DNA from: G963677325 sp963810555
Lineage (GTDB): Bacteria > Bacteroidota > Bacteroidia > Bacteroidales > Prolixibacteraceae
Direction of reading: 5' to 3'
Assembly (NCBI GenBank): GCA_963810555.1
Contig: CAWENX010000021.1
Location: 62,001 to 126,000, forward strand
DNA length: 64,000 nt
The position numbers were made by a program, and so were the translations under genes. Of this stretch, positions 48,257 to 57,104 are shown in pieces. The stretch's first letter is position 1. Each line of letters opens with the position of its first letter. Below the pieces are notes generated by a model. The model saw only the letters and a list, made by a program, of their open reading frames with translations, searched no databases and was not told the DNA's origin.

Positions 48257-49978
48257 ATGCAGTTTAATGAAATGGGTCTCGATCCCAGGATCCTTAAAGG
48301 GATAATTGAAATGGGATTTGTCAGACCCACACCGATCCAGAAACAGTTTATCTCTGTGTTTCTGGAACAGCCCACCGATATTGTCGGGCTCGCACAGACC
48401 GGAACAGGAAAAACGGCAGCCTTTGGTTTGCCTATCCTTCAGAGAATTGATTCCCGACAGAGGGTACCACAGGCTTTGATTCTGAGCCCTACGCGTGAAT
48501 TGTGTGTGCAAACAGCAAAAGAATTAAAAGATTACGCTAAATATCTGCCGGAAATCGAGATAATTCCTGTTTACGGCGGCGCTGAAATTGGTCCGCAGCT
48601 TAAGGCTCTTGCTAAAGGGGTACATATTATCACTGCAACTCCCGGAAGGATGCATGATATCATCCGAAGGAACAGGGTCGATCTTTCAAAAATATCAGTT
48701 CTCGTGCTTGATGAGGCTGATGAAATGCTTAATATGGGATTTAAGGAAGATGTAGATGCCATACTTGACCAGACTCCGGAGACTAAGAATACACTGCTTT
48801 TTTCCGCAACCATGCCTGATGAAGTGGCTGAAATCGCCCGGAATTATATGAATGATCCTTTTGAGATAGCAATCGGAAAAAAGAATAGTGGTGCTGAAAA
48901 TGTAGAACATATTTATCATGTGATCCATGCTAAAGATCGCTACCTGGCGCTCAAAAGAGTTCTGGATTTTGTTCCTGAGGTTTATGGTATCGTATTCTGC
49001 CGTACTCGTCAGGAAACCAAGGAAGTCGCTTCCCAACTCATCCTTGACGGGTATAGTGCCGAAGCTCTGCATGGGGATCTGAGCCAAACCCAAAGGGACT
49101 ATGTAATGGAAAAGTTCCGCAACTGCGGTGTTCAGATGCTCGTTGCAACCGATGTTGCAGCACGCGGGCTCGATGTAAATGATCTTACTCATATCATTAA
49201 TTACGATCTGCCTGATGATCTTGATAATTATACCCATCGCAGCGGACGTACAGGGCGGGCAGGAAAATCCGGCATTTCCATATCGATCATCCACCTGAAG
49301 GAACAGGGAAAGATTAAAATGATCGAAAAGGCAATTGGCAAAAAATTCGTGCGTAAACCAATACCCGGTGGGAAAGAGATTTGCGAAAAGCAACTGATGT
49401 TTATTACTGATAAGCTCCAGAAAGTTTCCGTTAATGAGGATCAGATTCATCCGTTTCTGTCATCGGTATATGAAAAACTGGAGCACCTTTCCAGGGAGGA
49501 ATTGATCAAACATTTTGTTTCTCTTGAATTTAACCGGTTCCTCGATTATTATGGCAACAGATCTGATCTGAACAGTCCTGATGTACAGGAAAGTAAGAAA
49601 AAGGGGAATAAATTAGAAGAATTATCCAAGTTTCGTATCAATGTTGGAAGATTATCTGGAATATCGCCCCGTGAAATAATTACTTTTGTGACTGAAGTAA
49701 CGGGGAAGAAAAATGTGGAGATTGGCAGGATCGAACTCTTTAAGAAATATTCGATAGTTGAAGTTGATCAAAGCGTATCATACGAACTTCAGAAAAACAG
49801 CCGTGGTATGCATTTCCATGGGGTTTATTATGATGTGAGAGAAATAAAAAATTTCTCTGCCCAAAGAAACGGACAGGCCGATGGAAACGAATTCCGTGAA
49901 AGAAAGAAATCAAAATCCTATGAAAAGACAGGAGCCGGAGAATTTCGGATAAGAAACAGGAAGAAGAGAAATTATTAA
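48257..49978 (+). CDS. DEAD-box RNA helicase with DbpA-type C-terminal domain
   Basis: 573 residues. Helicase core: Q motif FVRPTPIQKQF, AQTGTGKT (Walker A), SPTREL, TPGR, DEAD in VLDEADEMLNMGF, SAT, ATDVAARGLDV and HRSGRTGRAG. The C-terminal DbpA/CsdA RNA-binding domain (about 460-540) reads FRINVGRLSGISPREIITFV with ARG/aromatic pattern; a basic tail (RERKKSKSYEKTGAG, RNRKKRNY) follows. Likely ribosome assembly or mRNA remodelling, DeaD/CsdA-like. Tail-to-tail with the GH2 gene, only 14 bases apart. Confidence 0.93.
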   Translation: MQFNEMGLDPRILKGIIEMGFVRPTPIQKQFISVFLEQPTDIVGLAQTGTGKTAAFGLPILQRIDSRQRVPQALILSPTRELCVQTAKELKDYAKYLPEIEIIPVYGGAEIGPQLKALAKGVHIITATPGRMHDIIRRNRVDLSKISVLVLDEADEMLNMGFKEDVDAILDQTPETKNTLLFSATMPDEVAEIARNYMNDPFEIAIGKKNSGAENVEHIYHVIHAKDRYLALKRVLDFVPEVYGIVFCRTRQETKEVASQLILDGYSAEALHGDLSQTQRDYVMEKFRNCGVQMLVATDVAARGLDVNDLTHIINYDLPDDLDNYTHRSGRTGRAGKSGISISIIHLKEQGKIKMIEKAIGKKFVRKPIPGGKEICEKQLMFITDKLQKVSVNEDQIHPFLSSVYEKLEHLSREELIKHFVSLEFNRFLDYYGNRSDLNSPDVQESKKKGNKLEELSKFRINVGRLSGISPREIITFVTEVTGKKNVEIGRIELFKKYSIVEVDQSVSYELQKNSRGMHFHGVYYDVREIKNFSAQRNGQADGNEFRERKKSKSYEKTGAGEFRIRNRKKRNY

Positions 49979-49992
49979 CAAGGATAACTGTG

Positions 49993-52026
49993 TTATAATT
50001 TTATACACATCACTTCAAACCCGGTGGGCCGGATGATTGAAAATTCATGAGCACCGGTAGTAATTTCATATGTTTTTTCTTCCCCAGGTCTGAGTTCGTC
50101 AATTATAACCTTTTCATTTCCTGCCTTAATAATATAATTTTTTAATGTGTAACTTGGCAATCCTAATTTCCCATACAAGGTAATGGCAATCTTTCCATCA
50201 TGTGAAATGATCTTTTTCACTTCAACCGGAGAACTTATATACTTCAGAGTATCACAGGAAGGTTTTGGATTCAGATTGATATCACATACGCCATGAACAC
50301 GCTGGGGATAGCTGTATGTATTATCTTCTCCCATTTGCGTTCGGTAATCATTCAGGCAGAAATAAATTGCTCCTGCAATGTTTGGCTTTGAACCATAGAT
50401 AGCAATTTGCCTTACCATTTCCCTGATCCTTCGGGGATCGCCTCCTTTATGTACAGGTTCACACAATCCCCATTCCGAAATGGTAAGCGGTTTATCAGGA
50501 AATTCCCTTGCAATCCTGTCGAGCTGTTCCGGTACGACATCGAGGCTTTTTCCATACCAGGTGCTGAAATATTCATTAAACATCATCATATCAAAATCGG
50601 CCGATGCATCAGGAAGGGATTTACCTTCACTGGGAAAGCCGAAATGAAGATTATTAGTAACATAGTTTACAAGCCTTGATGGATCTATTGCCTTTGCATG
50701 ATCGTAAAGCTTATTGAGTGCTGCCTTGTTAATCGGATTATGTCCCTGCAACTCGTTTCCGATTCCCCATGCTATAAGTGAAGGATGGTTATAGTGAGCA
50801 TCGGTCATTTCGTCAAGATGCTGCATCCCCCTTTGCAAAAGCGTATCGTTTAAGATTGTGGTTGCTCCCCAATAGGGTATCTCTTCTTCAACTAATATTC
50901 CATGACGATCGCACCAGTCCAGTACAAATTCATCTTGCTGCCAGTGAAAACGGGTAAAAATACAATTCACATTCTTCAATAAATTCAGATTCTTTTCCAG
51001 ATCAGCATGATTTTCAGCCATTCCCCTTTCAAGAGTCGATCCGGGCATCCATTCTACTCCCATCAGACGAACCGGCTCTCCGTTGAGGATATATCTGTTG
51101 TTTGATACTTTAATACTTCTGAAGCCAAAGACTGTTGAATATTCATCTTTTTCAATGTCGTCATTTATAAGTTTGACATTTAATTTATAGAGATTCGGCG
51201 AATCAAAATGCCAAGGTCTGATTTTATCAAAATTCAATGTACAGGTAATTGAACCGTTTTCATAATTCCCTGTAAGGTTATCATTAAAGATCCGGTTTTG
51301 TGCTGGTTGATTTTCTTCAGTAATTGAAGCTTTTAATATTAATTTCGAAGGATCGATATTGCCGGGATTCAAAAAATTCACTTTAATGAGAGCCTTTCCT
51401 TTTCCGCTGGTTAAAACCAACGGCAATTCAGGTTCAGCAATAATATGTATATTGCGTATGGCATGTTTGTTAGTAATTATTTCATAAACATTACGATAGA
51501 TGCCTCCGTCGTTGGCCCAGTCATAACTTTTGAGCATCGGTATGCTGCTCCTTGAAGGTGAATTATCAGCACATACAGTCAACCGGTTTATTCCTTCTTT
51601 AATAAAAGGTGAAATGTCAATATAAAAACGATTATATCCTGAACCTAAATGTTCACCGGCCTTCTTTCCGTTAATGAAAATCACTGCATCATGATTTACG
51701 CCATCGAATTGGATTCGTGTCGTTTGTTTTAATTGCTCGTTTGAGACCTCAAATTTCCTTTCATACCAACCCTTTCCCCAGAATTTTTCCAATCCTTTTT
51801 CTGCATTCCAGGTGTGAGGTACAGAAACGATCCGAGCCAGATTTTCTGGCAGACCATTTTCTCCCCACTTCTCAGAGTCCCCTTTTGAAGCAGTGTCAGC
51901 AATAAATTGCCAGTTACCGCTTAGAGATACTTTTTTACGCATTTGCGAATCTTCTTTTGAAGTACAGGAAGCAATGGCAATGATTGCAATTAAAGCCCAA
52001 ATGTATAAAAATCGGAATTTATTCAT
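49993..52026 (-). CDS. Glycoside hydrolase family 2 lipoprotein
   Basis: 677 residues. The N-terminus has a lipoprotein-like signal (IIAIASC at residue 21), so an outer-membrane-anchored enzyme is likely. The sugar-binding N domain (GNWQFIADT, VPHTWNAEKGLEKFWGKGWY), an Ig-like middle domain (FGFRSIKVSNNRYILNGEPV) and a TIM barrel are all typical. The catalytic acid is in WGIGNELQGHNP and the nucleophile in ISEWGLCEPVH. The activity could be beta-galactosidase, beta-glucuronidase or beta-mannosidase; the sequence alone does not decide. No SusC/SusD genes are adjacent, so it is not in a visible utilisation locus. Confidence 0.9.
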   Translation of the reverse strand: MNKFRFLYIWALIAIIAIASCTSKEDSQMRKKVSLSGNWQFIADTASKGDSEKWGENGLPENLARIVSVPHTWNAEKGLEKFWGKGWYERKFEVSNEQLKQTTRIQFDGVNHDAVIFINGKKAGEHLGSGYNRFYIDISPFIKEGINRLTVCADNSPSRSSIPMLKSYDWANDGGIYRNVYEIITNKHAIRNIHIIAEPELPLVLTSGKGKALIKVNFLNPGNIDPSKLILKASITEENQPAQNRIFNDNLTGNYENGSITCTLNFDKIRPWHFDSPNLYKLNVKLINDDIEKDEYSTVFGFRSIKVSNNRYILNGEPVRLMGVEWMPGSTLERGMAENHADLEKNLNLLKNVNCIFTRFHWQQDEFVLDWCDRHGILVEEEIPYWGATTILNDTLLQRGMQHLDEMTDAHYNHPSLIAWGIGNELQGHNPINKAALNKLYDHAKAIDPSRLVNYVTNNLHFGFPSEGKSLPDASADFDMMMFNEYFSTWYGKSLDVVPEQLDRIAREFPDKPLTISEWGLCEPVHKGGDPRRIREMVRQIAIYGSKPNIAGAIYFCLNDYRTQMGEDNTYSYPQRVHGVCDINLNPKPSCDTLKYISSPVEVKKIISHDGKIAITLYGKLGLPSYTLKNYIIKAGNEKVIIDELRPGEEKTYEITTGAHEFSIIRPTGFEVMCIKL

Positions 52027-52039
52027 GACAGGCAGTTTT

Positions 52040-52627
52040 TCATTTAATATAATATCTCATTATAGGTTTAGAAGAAGATCTTTGTTCTGCTACCTTGAAT
52101 CCAGCCTTTTCAAATACGGATGGAAAACCTGTATAGGCAAAGGCATCAGGAATATTTATCGCGTAAGGATTCACAGGATATCCTTCCAGAATCTTTACCC
52201 CTTTGAACTTGCAGTATTGTATAGCCCCCTTGATCAGTTCCAGAAGAATTCCTTTCCTCCGGAAAGCTTTGGCAACGAAAAAACAGGGAATTGACCAAAC
52301 CGGCTGATCATCTATTCGCTTCCATACTTTGGAATTCTCTAACCTCAGATACACTTCTCTGGGCGCAAGCGCACACCACCCAGCAGGCTCACCATCTATA
52401 TAAGCAAGAAGTCCTGTATTTTCGTTCTTTTCAACAAGCACCTTAACTGAAAGTTTATTCCCCTGACCCTTATTCTGATTAAAATCAGATCTTTTTAAAC
52501 GCCAATACATGCACCAGCATCCCCCGCATGCGCCCCGTTCACCAAAAAGTTGCTCAAAATCATCCCACCGTTTTGTATCAAGGGGATATATCTCAAGTTT
52601 TATATCCGTATTGGAATAAATGATCAC
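52040..52627 (-). CDS. GNAT-family N-acetyltransferase
   Basis: 195 residues beginning at GTG. The acetyl-CoA site is in the RRKGILLELIKGAI region (R/Q-x-x-G-x type), preceded by the strand SIPCFFVAKAF. The N-terminus has a cysteine cluster GACGGCWCMYW, shared with a particular GNAT subgroup that I know only as hypothetical. The substrate is unknown. It is separated from GH2 by 13 bases and from the C_GCAxxG_C_C gene by 12 bases, so the three may be one transcript. Confidence 0.82.
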   Translation of the reverse strand: MIIYSNTDIKLEIYPLDTKRWDDFEQLFGERGACGGCWCMYWRLKRSDFNQNKGQGNKLSVKVLVEKNENTGLLAYIDGEPAGWCALAPREVYLRLENSKVWKRIDDQPVWSIPCFFVAKAFRRKGILLELIKGAIQYCKFKGVKILEGYPVNPYAINIPDAFAYTGFPSVFEKAGFKVAEQRSSSKPIMRYYIK

Positions 52628-52639
52628 CTAAGCAAATAA

Positions 52640-53092
52640 TTAATTGATTAATTCCTGGACGATTTCAATCGCATCCGTAATGCATTTCTCACAAACCTTT
52701 TCATGAATATTATTATCAGCGAAATACTTCACGCCTTCCTCTGTTCTCAGATCACAATTAATCAGCATTTTGCATTCAGTGGCACCATGGATGGATTTGA
52801 ACTTTTCATCAAATTTTTGAATCATCGCATACGAACTTTCTTTCCTCTCTTTGTTGTCCATATACTTTTTACAGGCATAAAGGCCAATCACCATAAATGA
52901 TCCTGTTACCGCCCCGCAGGTTCCCTGTAGCCTTCCCATTCCTGCGCCAAATCCGATCGACAGTTGTAATGCAAGCTTTCTGTCTGCCTGGAATTCATCC
53001 GTAAAGGCTGATAGTACCGACTGTGCACAATTCAATCCTGACCTGAAAGATCCAGTGGCAATTCCCGATTTTTGTTTCAATGAATGGTCCAT
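52640..53092 (-). CDS. C_GCAxxG_C_C family redox-type protein
   Basis: About 150 residues. Hallmark cysteines: LNCAQSVL, GFGAGMGRLQGTCGAVTGS, then CKMLINCDLRT and CEKCITDA. The family is a small helical protein that probably binds metal or acts in redox; its function is not established. ATG 53092 is preferred to the TTG before it. First gene of the C_GCAxxG-GNAT-GH2 cluster. Confidence 0.88.
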   Translation of the reverse strand: MDHSLKQKSGIATGSFRSGLNCAQSVLSAFTDEFQADRKLALQLSIGFGAGMGRLQGTCGAVTGSFMVIGLYACKKYMDNKERKESSYAMIQKFDEKFKSIHGATECKMLINCDLRTEEGVKYFADNNIHEKVCEKCITDAIEIVQELIN

Positions 53093-53207
53093 CAATAATC
53101 TATTTCAGGTACTTAATAACGATTTCTATTAGTTTTTAAAGTATAAAGATAAAGAAGATATCATCAAAAGTATTGATTTTCCTTTAGATATAAAACAATG
53201 TCAGAAT

Positions 53208-53262
53208 TATACATTAAAAACAATACGGCTTCATATTGTTTTGCAATATGAAGCCGTAAATT
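53208..53262 (-). terminator. Terminator after the sigma/DUF4252 operon
   Basis: Perfect 15-bp stem: 53224-53238 and 53244-53258, loop of 5 bases, followed on the minus strand by ATTGTTTTTA. It ends the minus-strand transcript of the sigma operon before the C_GCAxxG gene. The rest of the 53093-53365 gap shows nothing else. Confidence 0.85.
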
Positions 53263-53365
53263 GTTCGCTTTGGACAATTAGTGGAAATTTATCTCCGCCT
53301 TAATTAATTGATTGAATAAATTTGATTCAATGGTTCATTTATTTGTTGATATACCGGACTAAGGA

Positions 53366-53923
53366 TTAAAGAGATGAAACGGGAGTCAAAGCATCAGTAT
53401 TTAAATTCAGCTTCCTTGTAATTTTTCCTATTTCAGCAGGTCTGATATCCCCCCGTATTCTTATCAGAGTATTTTCTTTGCCTCCTACTACTATCAGCAA
53501 TTCAGATAATTTATCCTTTGATACACTAATCCCGGAAATTTTCACCCATTCATCTTTTTGTTTTACTTCCAGCAAAACTTCGTATTCACTTTTATTGAAA
53601 AAGTCATCCGATTCAAGTTCTTTATAGAAATTGAGAGTTTTATTCAGATTCTTGTCTTCAACCGTAAGAATCTGGATACTATTTATCGTTTATAATAAAT
53701 CAGCTTCATTCGATGAACCCGTGAGGCGGCAAAAAAATCCTGCCAATTTTAAGGGGATGTATCCCATTTTAAAAGATTCAATCCCTTCTTTATGGCCGTA
53801 CTTACTGAACAACATGTCAACTTTATGGCTGTTCTGGCTTATACCCAATAATGGAATAAGCAACAGCAAAACCATCATATACACAAGGCGTGCGTCTGTG
53901 TTGTGTGTGAGTGTTCTTTTCAT
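53366..53923 (-). pseudogene. DUF4252 protein, second copy, interrupted by an in-frame TAA
   Basis: Signal peptide (MVLLLLIPLLGISQ) and the DUF4252 body read in a single frame from 53923 to 53366, except for TAA at 53690-53692. The stop falls between EADLL and TINSIQILTVEDKNLN, where the neighbouring intact copy has MLK-KLTGIRILSVEDKDLN, so a Lys codon (AAA) would become TAA with one change. No other lesion is visible. Clearly a tandem duplicate of the gene at 53945. Real loss or base error cannot be told apart here. Confidence 0.85.
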
Positions 53924-53944
53924 ATCCCTCTTGTTTGAATCATT

Positions 53945-54460
53945 TTATTTAGCCTCATTTGAAGGTTTTGGGACATTTAGATTCAGAGAGCCGGTAATTT
54001 TACCGATATCTTTCGGATTTATAGTGCCATTGATACAAATCAGAGTGTTTTCGTTACCGCCAACCACAAGAAGCAATTCTGAAAGTCCTCCGTCTTCGCC
54101 AGGCTTACCGTAAAAGCGCACCACTTCGCCCTTTTCAGTGACTTCCATCAATGCATCATAGTTGTTGTTTTTGAAAAAACCATCGGCCTCTAATTCCTTG
54201 TAGAAATTGATGTTCTTGTTAAGATCCTTATCCTCAACCGAAAGAATCCGAATTCCCGTCAATTTTTTAAGCATTTGTGCTTCCTTATTTTCAGGATTAC
54301 TGGCCTCGCTCGCAAAACTCAGCAATTTGCCGCTGATATTAACAGTTGTGAATCCCTCCTTATTGGCATACTTATTAAATAGCTTGTCAACAGGGCTTTC
54401 ATTTTGAGCCATTCCTATAAATGGAATGAATAGAATCAATGATATCAAAAATTTTTTCAT
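53945..54460 (-). CDS. DUF4252 exported protein, intact copy
   Basis: 171 residues with signal peptide (KKFLISLILFIPFIGMAQ). DUF4252 motifs: FNKYANKEGFTTVNISGKLL, ILSVEDKDLNKNINFYKEL and a late LSELLLVVGGNENTLICING block. Function unknown in the family, often encoded beside ECF sigma factors in Bacteroidota. Third gene of the operon, 11 bases downstream of the 179-residue protein. Confidence 0.87.
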   Translation of the reverse strand: MKKFLISLILFIPFIGMAQNESPVDKLFNKYANKEGFTTVNISGKLLSFASEASNPENKEAQMLKKLTGIRILSVEDKDLNKNINFYKELEADGFFKNNNYDALMEVTEKGEVVRFYGKPGEDGGLSELLLVVGGNENTLICINGTINPKDIGKITGSLNLNVPKPSNEAK

Positions 54461-54471
54461 GGTTATTTGTT

Positions 54472-55011
54472 TTAAAGTTCTTTATTCAGAATTTCCATTT
54501 TATTAAATCCTTTCTCAAGCATTTTCATACCTGAATAGAAAGGTGTTGCTGCATTCTCAATTTTCCCGATCGGTTTAAGCTGTGTAAATCCTTCATTATA
54601 TTTGCCGGCCATATAATCAAGGGTTTTAACTGCCGCTTCATAAGCCTGATCAGGATCAGTATAAGTATCTTTTAAATGATCCTTATTACCGTAATAATTA
54701 ATAGCCAGTAATCCAAGAATAACAGAAGCCGCAATTGCTGAAATAACTCTTATCATCAGCCTGTACTTTGTTTTTCCCCTGTTCTCCGATTCAAGGATAT
54801 GATTCATTATATCATCCTGGAGATCAGGCAAAGAAGCAATATTTTGCATCTCTGAGAGATCTTTTATCCCTCCGAATAAGGTAATGTATTGCTTCAGGTT
54901 TTCATCCACCCTGTCTGAGTTAAAATAATTGATCAGTTCATTTTCCTCATCAAGAGTTGTTTCAGCCTCAAAGTATTTGTTCAGCAATATGTTTATTCTC
55001 TGTGATTCCAT
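54472..55011 (-). CDS. Membrane-anchored 179-residue protein, candidate anti-sigma factor
   Basis: The cytoplasmic N-terminus (about 85 residues; LDEENELINYFNSDRVDENLKQY is a pattern of proteins placed after Bacteroidota ECF sigma genes) is followed by one membrane helix (VISAIAASVILGLLAINYY, about 88-106) and a periplasmic tail. It overlaps the end of the sigma gene by 44 bases, as anti-sigma factors often do. That it inhibits this sigma factor is inferred from topology and position; no FecR or zinc-HxxxCxxC motif is visible. Confidence 0.72.
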   Translation of the reverse strand: MESQRINILLNKYFEAETTLDEENELINYFNSDRVDENLKQYITLFGGIKDLSEMQNIASLPDLQDDIMNHILESENRGKTKYRLMIRVISAIAASVILGLLAINYYGNKDHLKDTYTDPDQAYEAAVKTLDYMAGKYNEGFTQLKPIGKIENAATPFYSGMKMLEKGFNKMEILNKEL

Positions 55012-55510
55012 AATTTTGAATTTTTAGCATTTCGTCACGAACCTTTTTCCTCGCCCGTGAAAGATTTACCCTTATCGCATTGATCTCCATCTTCATTATA
55101 TCAGCTATCTCCTCAAATTCAAGAAGTTCAATATCCCGAAGATGAATAACTGTTCGCTGCAGTTCAGGCAACCCGGCAATAATGCGCCTGGCAAGGTTGG
55201 CAGAATCATTATGTTCGAGATGATCATATTCTTCATGTCTTTCAATTGAAATATTGTTTTTTCTTAAATTTTCCACCCTGATCGTCCGTCGTTTGCGCGT
55301 TAAATCCAGACATCGGTTTCTGATCATACTAATGGCAAATGCTTCAATGTTCTGAATCTTATCCAACTCATCACGTTTTTGCCAGAGTTTAAGAAAAATA
55401 TCCTGCAGCACATCTTTTGCCTCTTCTTCATCCTGAAGAATCTGAAGAGCAATTCTCAGCAGTCTGTTACTGATCGGAAGTACACGGATTTTAAATTCGC
55501 CGGCTAACAT
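54968..55510 (-). CDS. ECF-type RNA polymerase sigma-70 factor
   Basis: 180 residues. Region 2: LLRIALQILQDEEEAKDVLQDIFLKLW with IEAFAISMIRNRCLDLTRK; region 4: LPELQRTVIHLRDIELLEFEEIADIM and the recognition helix INAIRVNLSRARKKVR. First gene of a four-gene minus-strand operon (sigma, membrane protein, two DUF4252 copies). Regulated presumably by the membrane protein that overlaps it; the signal is unknown. Confidence 0.93.
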   Translation of the reverse strand: MLAGEFKIRVLPISNRLLRIALQILQDEEEAKDVLQDIFLKLWQKRDELDKIQNIEAFAISMIRNRCLDLTRKRRTIRVENLRKNNISIERHEEYDHLEHNDSANLARRIIAGLPELQRTVIHLRDIELLEFEEIADIMKMEINAIRVNLSRARKKVRDEMLKIQNYGITENKHIAEQIL

Positions 55511-55841
55511 GAAAACATTTTTCCAGGTTATTTTTTAAAGTTAAGACGAATAATTATGAATATCATTACATCCTTCCGGAAAATATTTTTGCGATTTGAT
55601 TCTTAAACAATATCTCCATTTCTTATCCATACTAAAACTATGCCAAGACTGATGATTATTCGTAAATTATTCGTAGTTTATTCATAGATTATTCGTATAC
55701 TATACGAATGATCTACGAATAATCTACGAATAAACTACGAATAAACACCGGAGATGGTACGGGGGAAGAACCGGTGTAATAGCGGGATTTGACACTGTCT
55801 ATTTAGCCCAATGATCAATACGATAGCAATAGGATCAGCAA
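55511..55841. other. Intergenic region upstream of the sigma gene
   Basis: 331 AT-rich bases containing the inverted 11-bp repeats (55657-55748). No gene seen; the promoter of the sigma operon (minus) should lie close to 55511-55600 but was not identified. Confidence 0.5.
55657..55748. repeat. Eight 11-bp repeats, four in each orientation (imperfect long hairpin)
   Basis: The sequence divides into ATTATTCGTAA, ATTATTCGTAG, TTTATTCATAG, ATTATTCGTAT, then ACTATACGAAT, GATCTACGAAT, AATCTACGAAT, AAACTACGAAT. The second four are reverse complements of the first type, giving an inverted repeat about 44 bases per arm, centred near 55700. It is imperfect, so selection on the pattern rather than exact sequence is possible. 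Confidence 0.85.
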
Positions 55842-57104
55842 TCAGTCGAAACGAATGGCCTTATCAGGTGAAATGCGGGAAATGTACCACGATGGAACAA
55901 GTAACATCAGTGTCGTTACCAAAAGGGTCCCGATATTGAGCAGTATAAGAGGGATAATTTTGAGATTAATAGGCACTGTGTCAAGGTAATAGGAGGTGGG
56001 GTCGAGTTTAAAAATCCCAAAGTGATACTGGATAACACAAAACAGGATCCCAATTATATTTCCCCATAACATCCCTTTACCTATCAGGAATACAGACAGA
56101 TAAAGGAATACCTTACGAATGCTCCAGTTTTCTGTTCCTATGGCTTTCAGTACGCCTATCATATTGGTTCTTTCAAGGATAAGTATCAGCAAACCGGAAA
56201 CCATGTTAAATCCGGCCACGAGAATTATTAATGTAAGGATAATCCATACATTCATATCCAGAAGATTCAGCCAGTCAAATATTTGAGGATATTTTCCCGT
56301 AATGCTCACAGGACGGAGAATCGATTGTTCGTTATCACCGTAATTAATTGTTAATGCACGGACTTTACTCATCATTTTATCCAGATCATTAAAATGATTG
56401 ATGGTGATTTCAAATCCGCTGACTTCATCACTTTTCCAGTCATTCAGTTTCTGTACCTGACTTATATCTGCCAGAACAAAAAGGCGGTCGAAATCTTCGA
56501 GGCTGGTTTTATAAATGCCGCAAATACTGAACCGTCGCATACGCTGGACATTTGAACCTTCATTCAAAAAATAGGTATAAAGAGGATCACCCACCTTAAG
56601 TTTGAGGGTTGTGGCCATTTGATTGGAAATTAAAACTTTGTCCGTGCTCCCGGTATCAGATACTGTAAATGTAGTGCCTTCAACGAGGGACTTTTTGAAA
56701 AAGGTCCAGTCAAAATCGCTTCCTACACCTTTGAGCACGATCCCCTGTATGGCATCGTTGGTTTTAATGATGCCGGGTTTTGTGGCAAAAACTTCGACAT
56801 GTTTGATCCCGGGCATTGCTTTTAATTCATTCAGCCATGGCTGGTTCTCCGAAACAGGATTTGTAGCATAAGAGGCATTGGAGTCATAGCTGACAAGTTG
56901 GATATGTGATCCGAATCCGATGACCTTATCACGTACTTCCTTTTTAAAACCGGTCACTATGGCCACTGACATAATCATTACCAATAATCCGAAAGCTATT
57001 CCGAAAACTGCGATCGAAACAATGGATTTAGAGAATCTTCTCACCGAACCCTTATCGGCAAAGATTCTTCGGGCAATGAAAAGTTCAGTGTTAAAACGAG
57101 ACAC
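55842..57104 (-). CDS. LolC/LolE-like ABC transporter permease
   Basis: 420 residues starting at GTG. The N-terminus (FSKSIVSIAVFGIAFGLLVMIMSVAIVTGF) is the first helix of an FtsX/MacB-type permease, followed by a large periplasmic MacB_PCD domain (about 60-270) and three C-terminal helices (WIILTLIILVAGFNMVSGLL; VFLIGKGMLWGNIIGILFCV; IIPLILLNIGTLLVTTLMLL). Related to LolC/E that release lipoproteins from the inner membrane. No ATPase gene is adjacent, so the partner must be encoded elsewhere. Confidence 0.88.
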   Translation of the reverse strand: MSRFNTELFIARRIFADKGSVRRFSKSIVSIAVFGIAFGLLVMIMSVAIVTGFKKEVRDKVIGFGSHIQLVSYDSNASYATNPVSENQPWLNELKAMPGIKHVEVFATKPGIIKTNDAIQGIVLKGVGSDFDWTFFKKSLVEGTTFTVSDTGSTDKVLISNQMATTLKLKVGDPLYTYFLNEGSNVQRMRRFSICGIYKTSLEDFDRLFVLADISQVQKLNDWKSDEVSGFEITINHFNDLDKMMSKVRALTINYGDNEQSILRPVSITGKYPQIFDWLNLLDMNVWIILTLIILVAGFNMVSGLLILILERTNMIGVLKAIGTENWSIRKVFLYLSVFLIGKGMLWGNIIGILFCVIQYHFGIFKLDPTSYYLDTVPINLKIIPLILLNIGTLLVTTLMLLVPSWYISRISPDKAIRFD

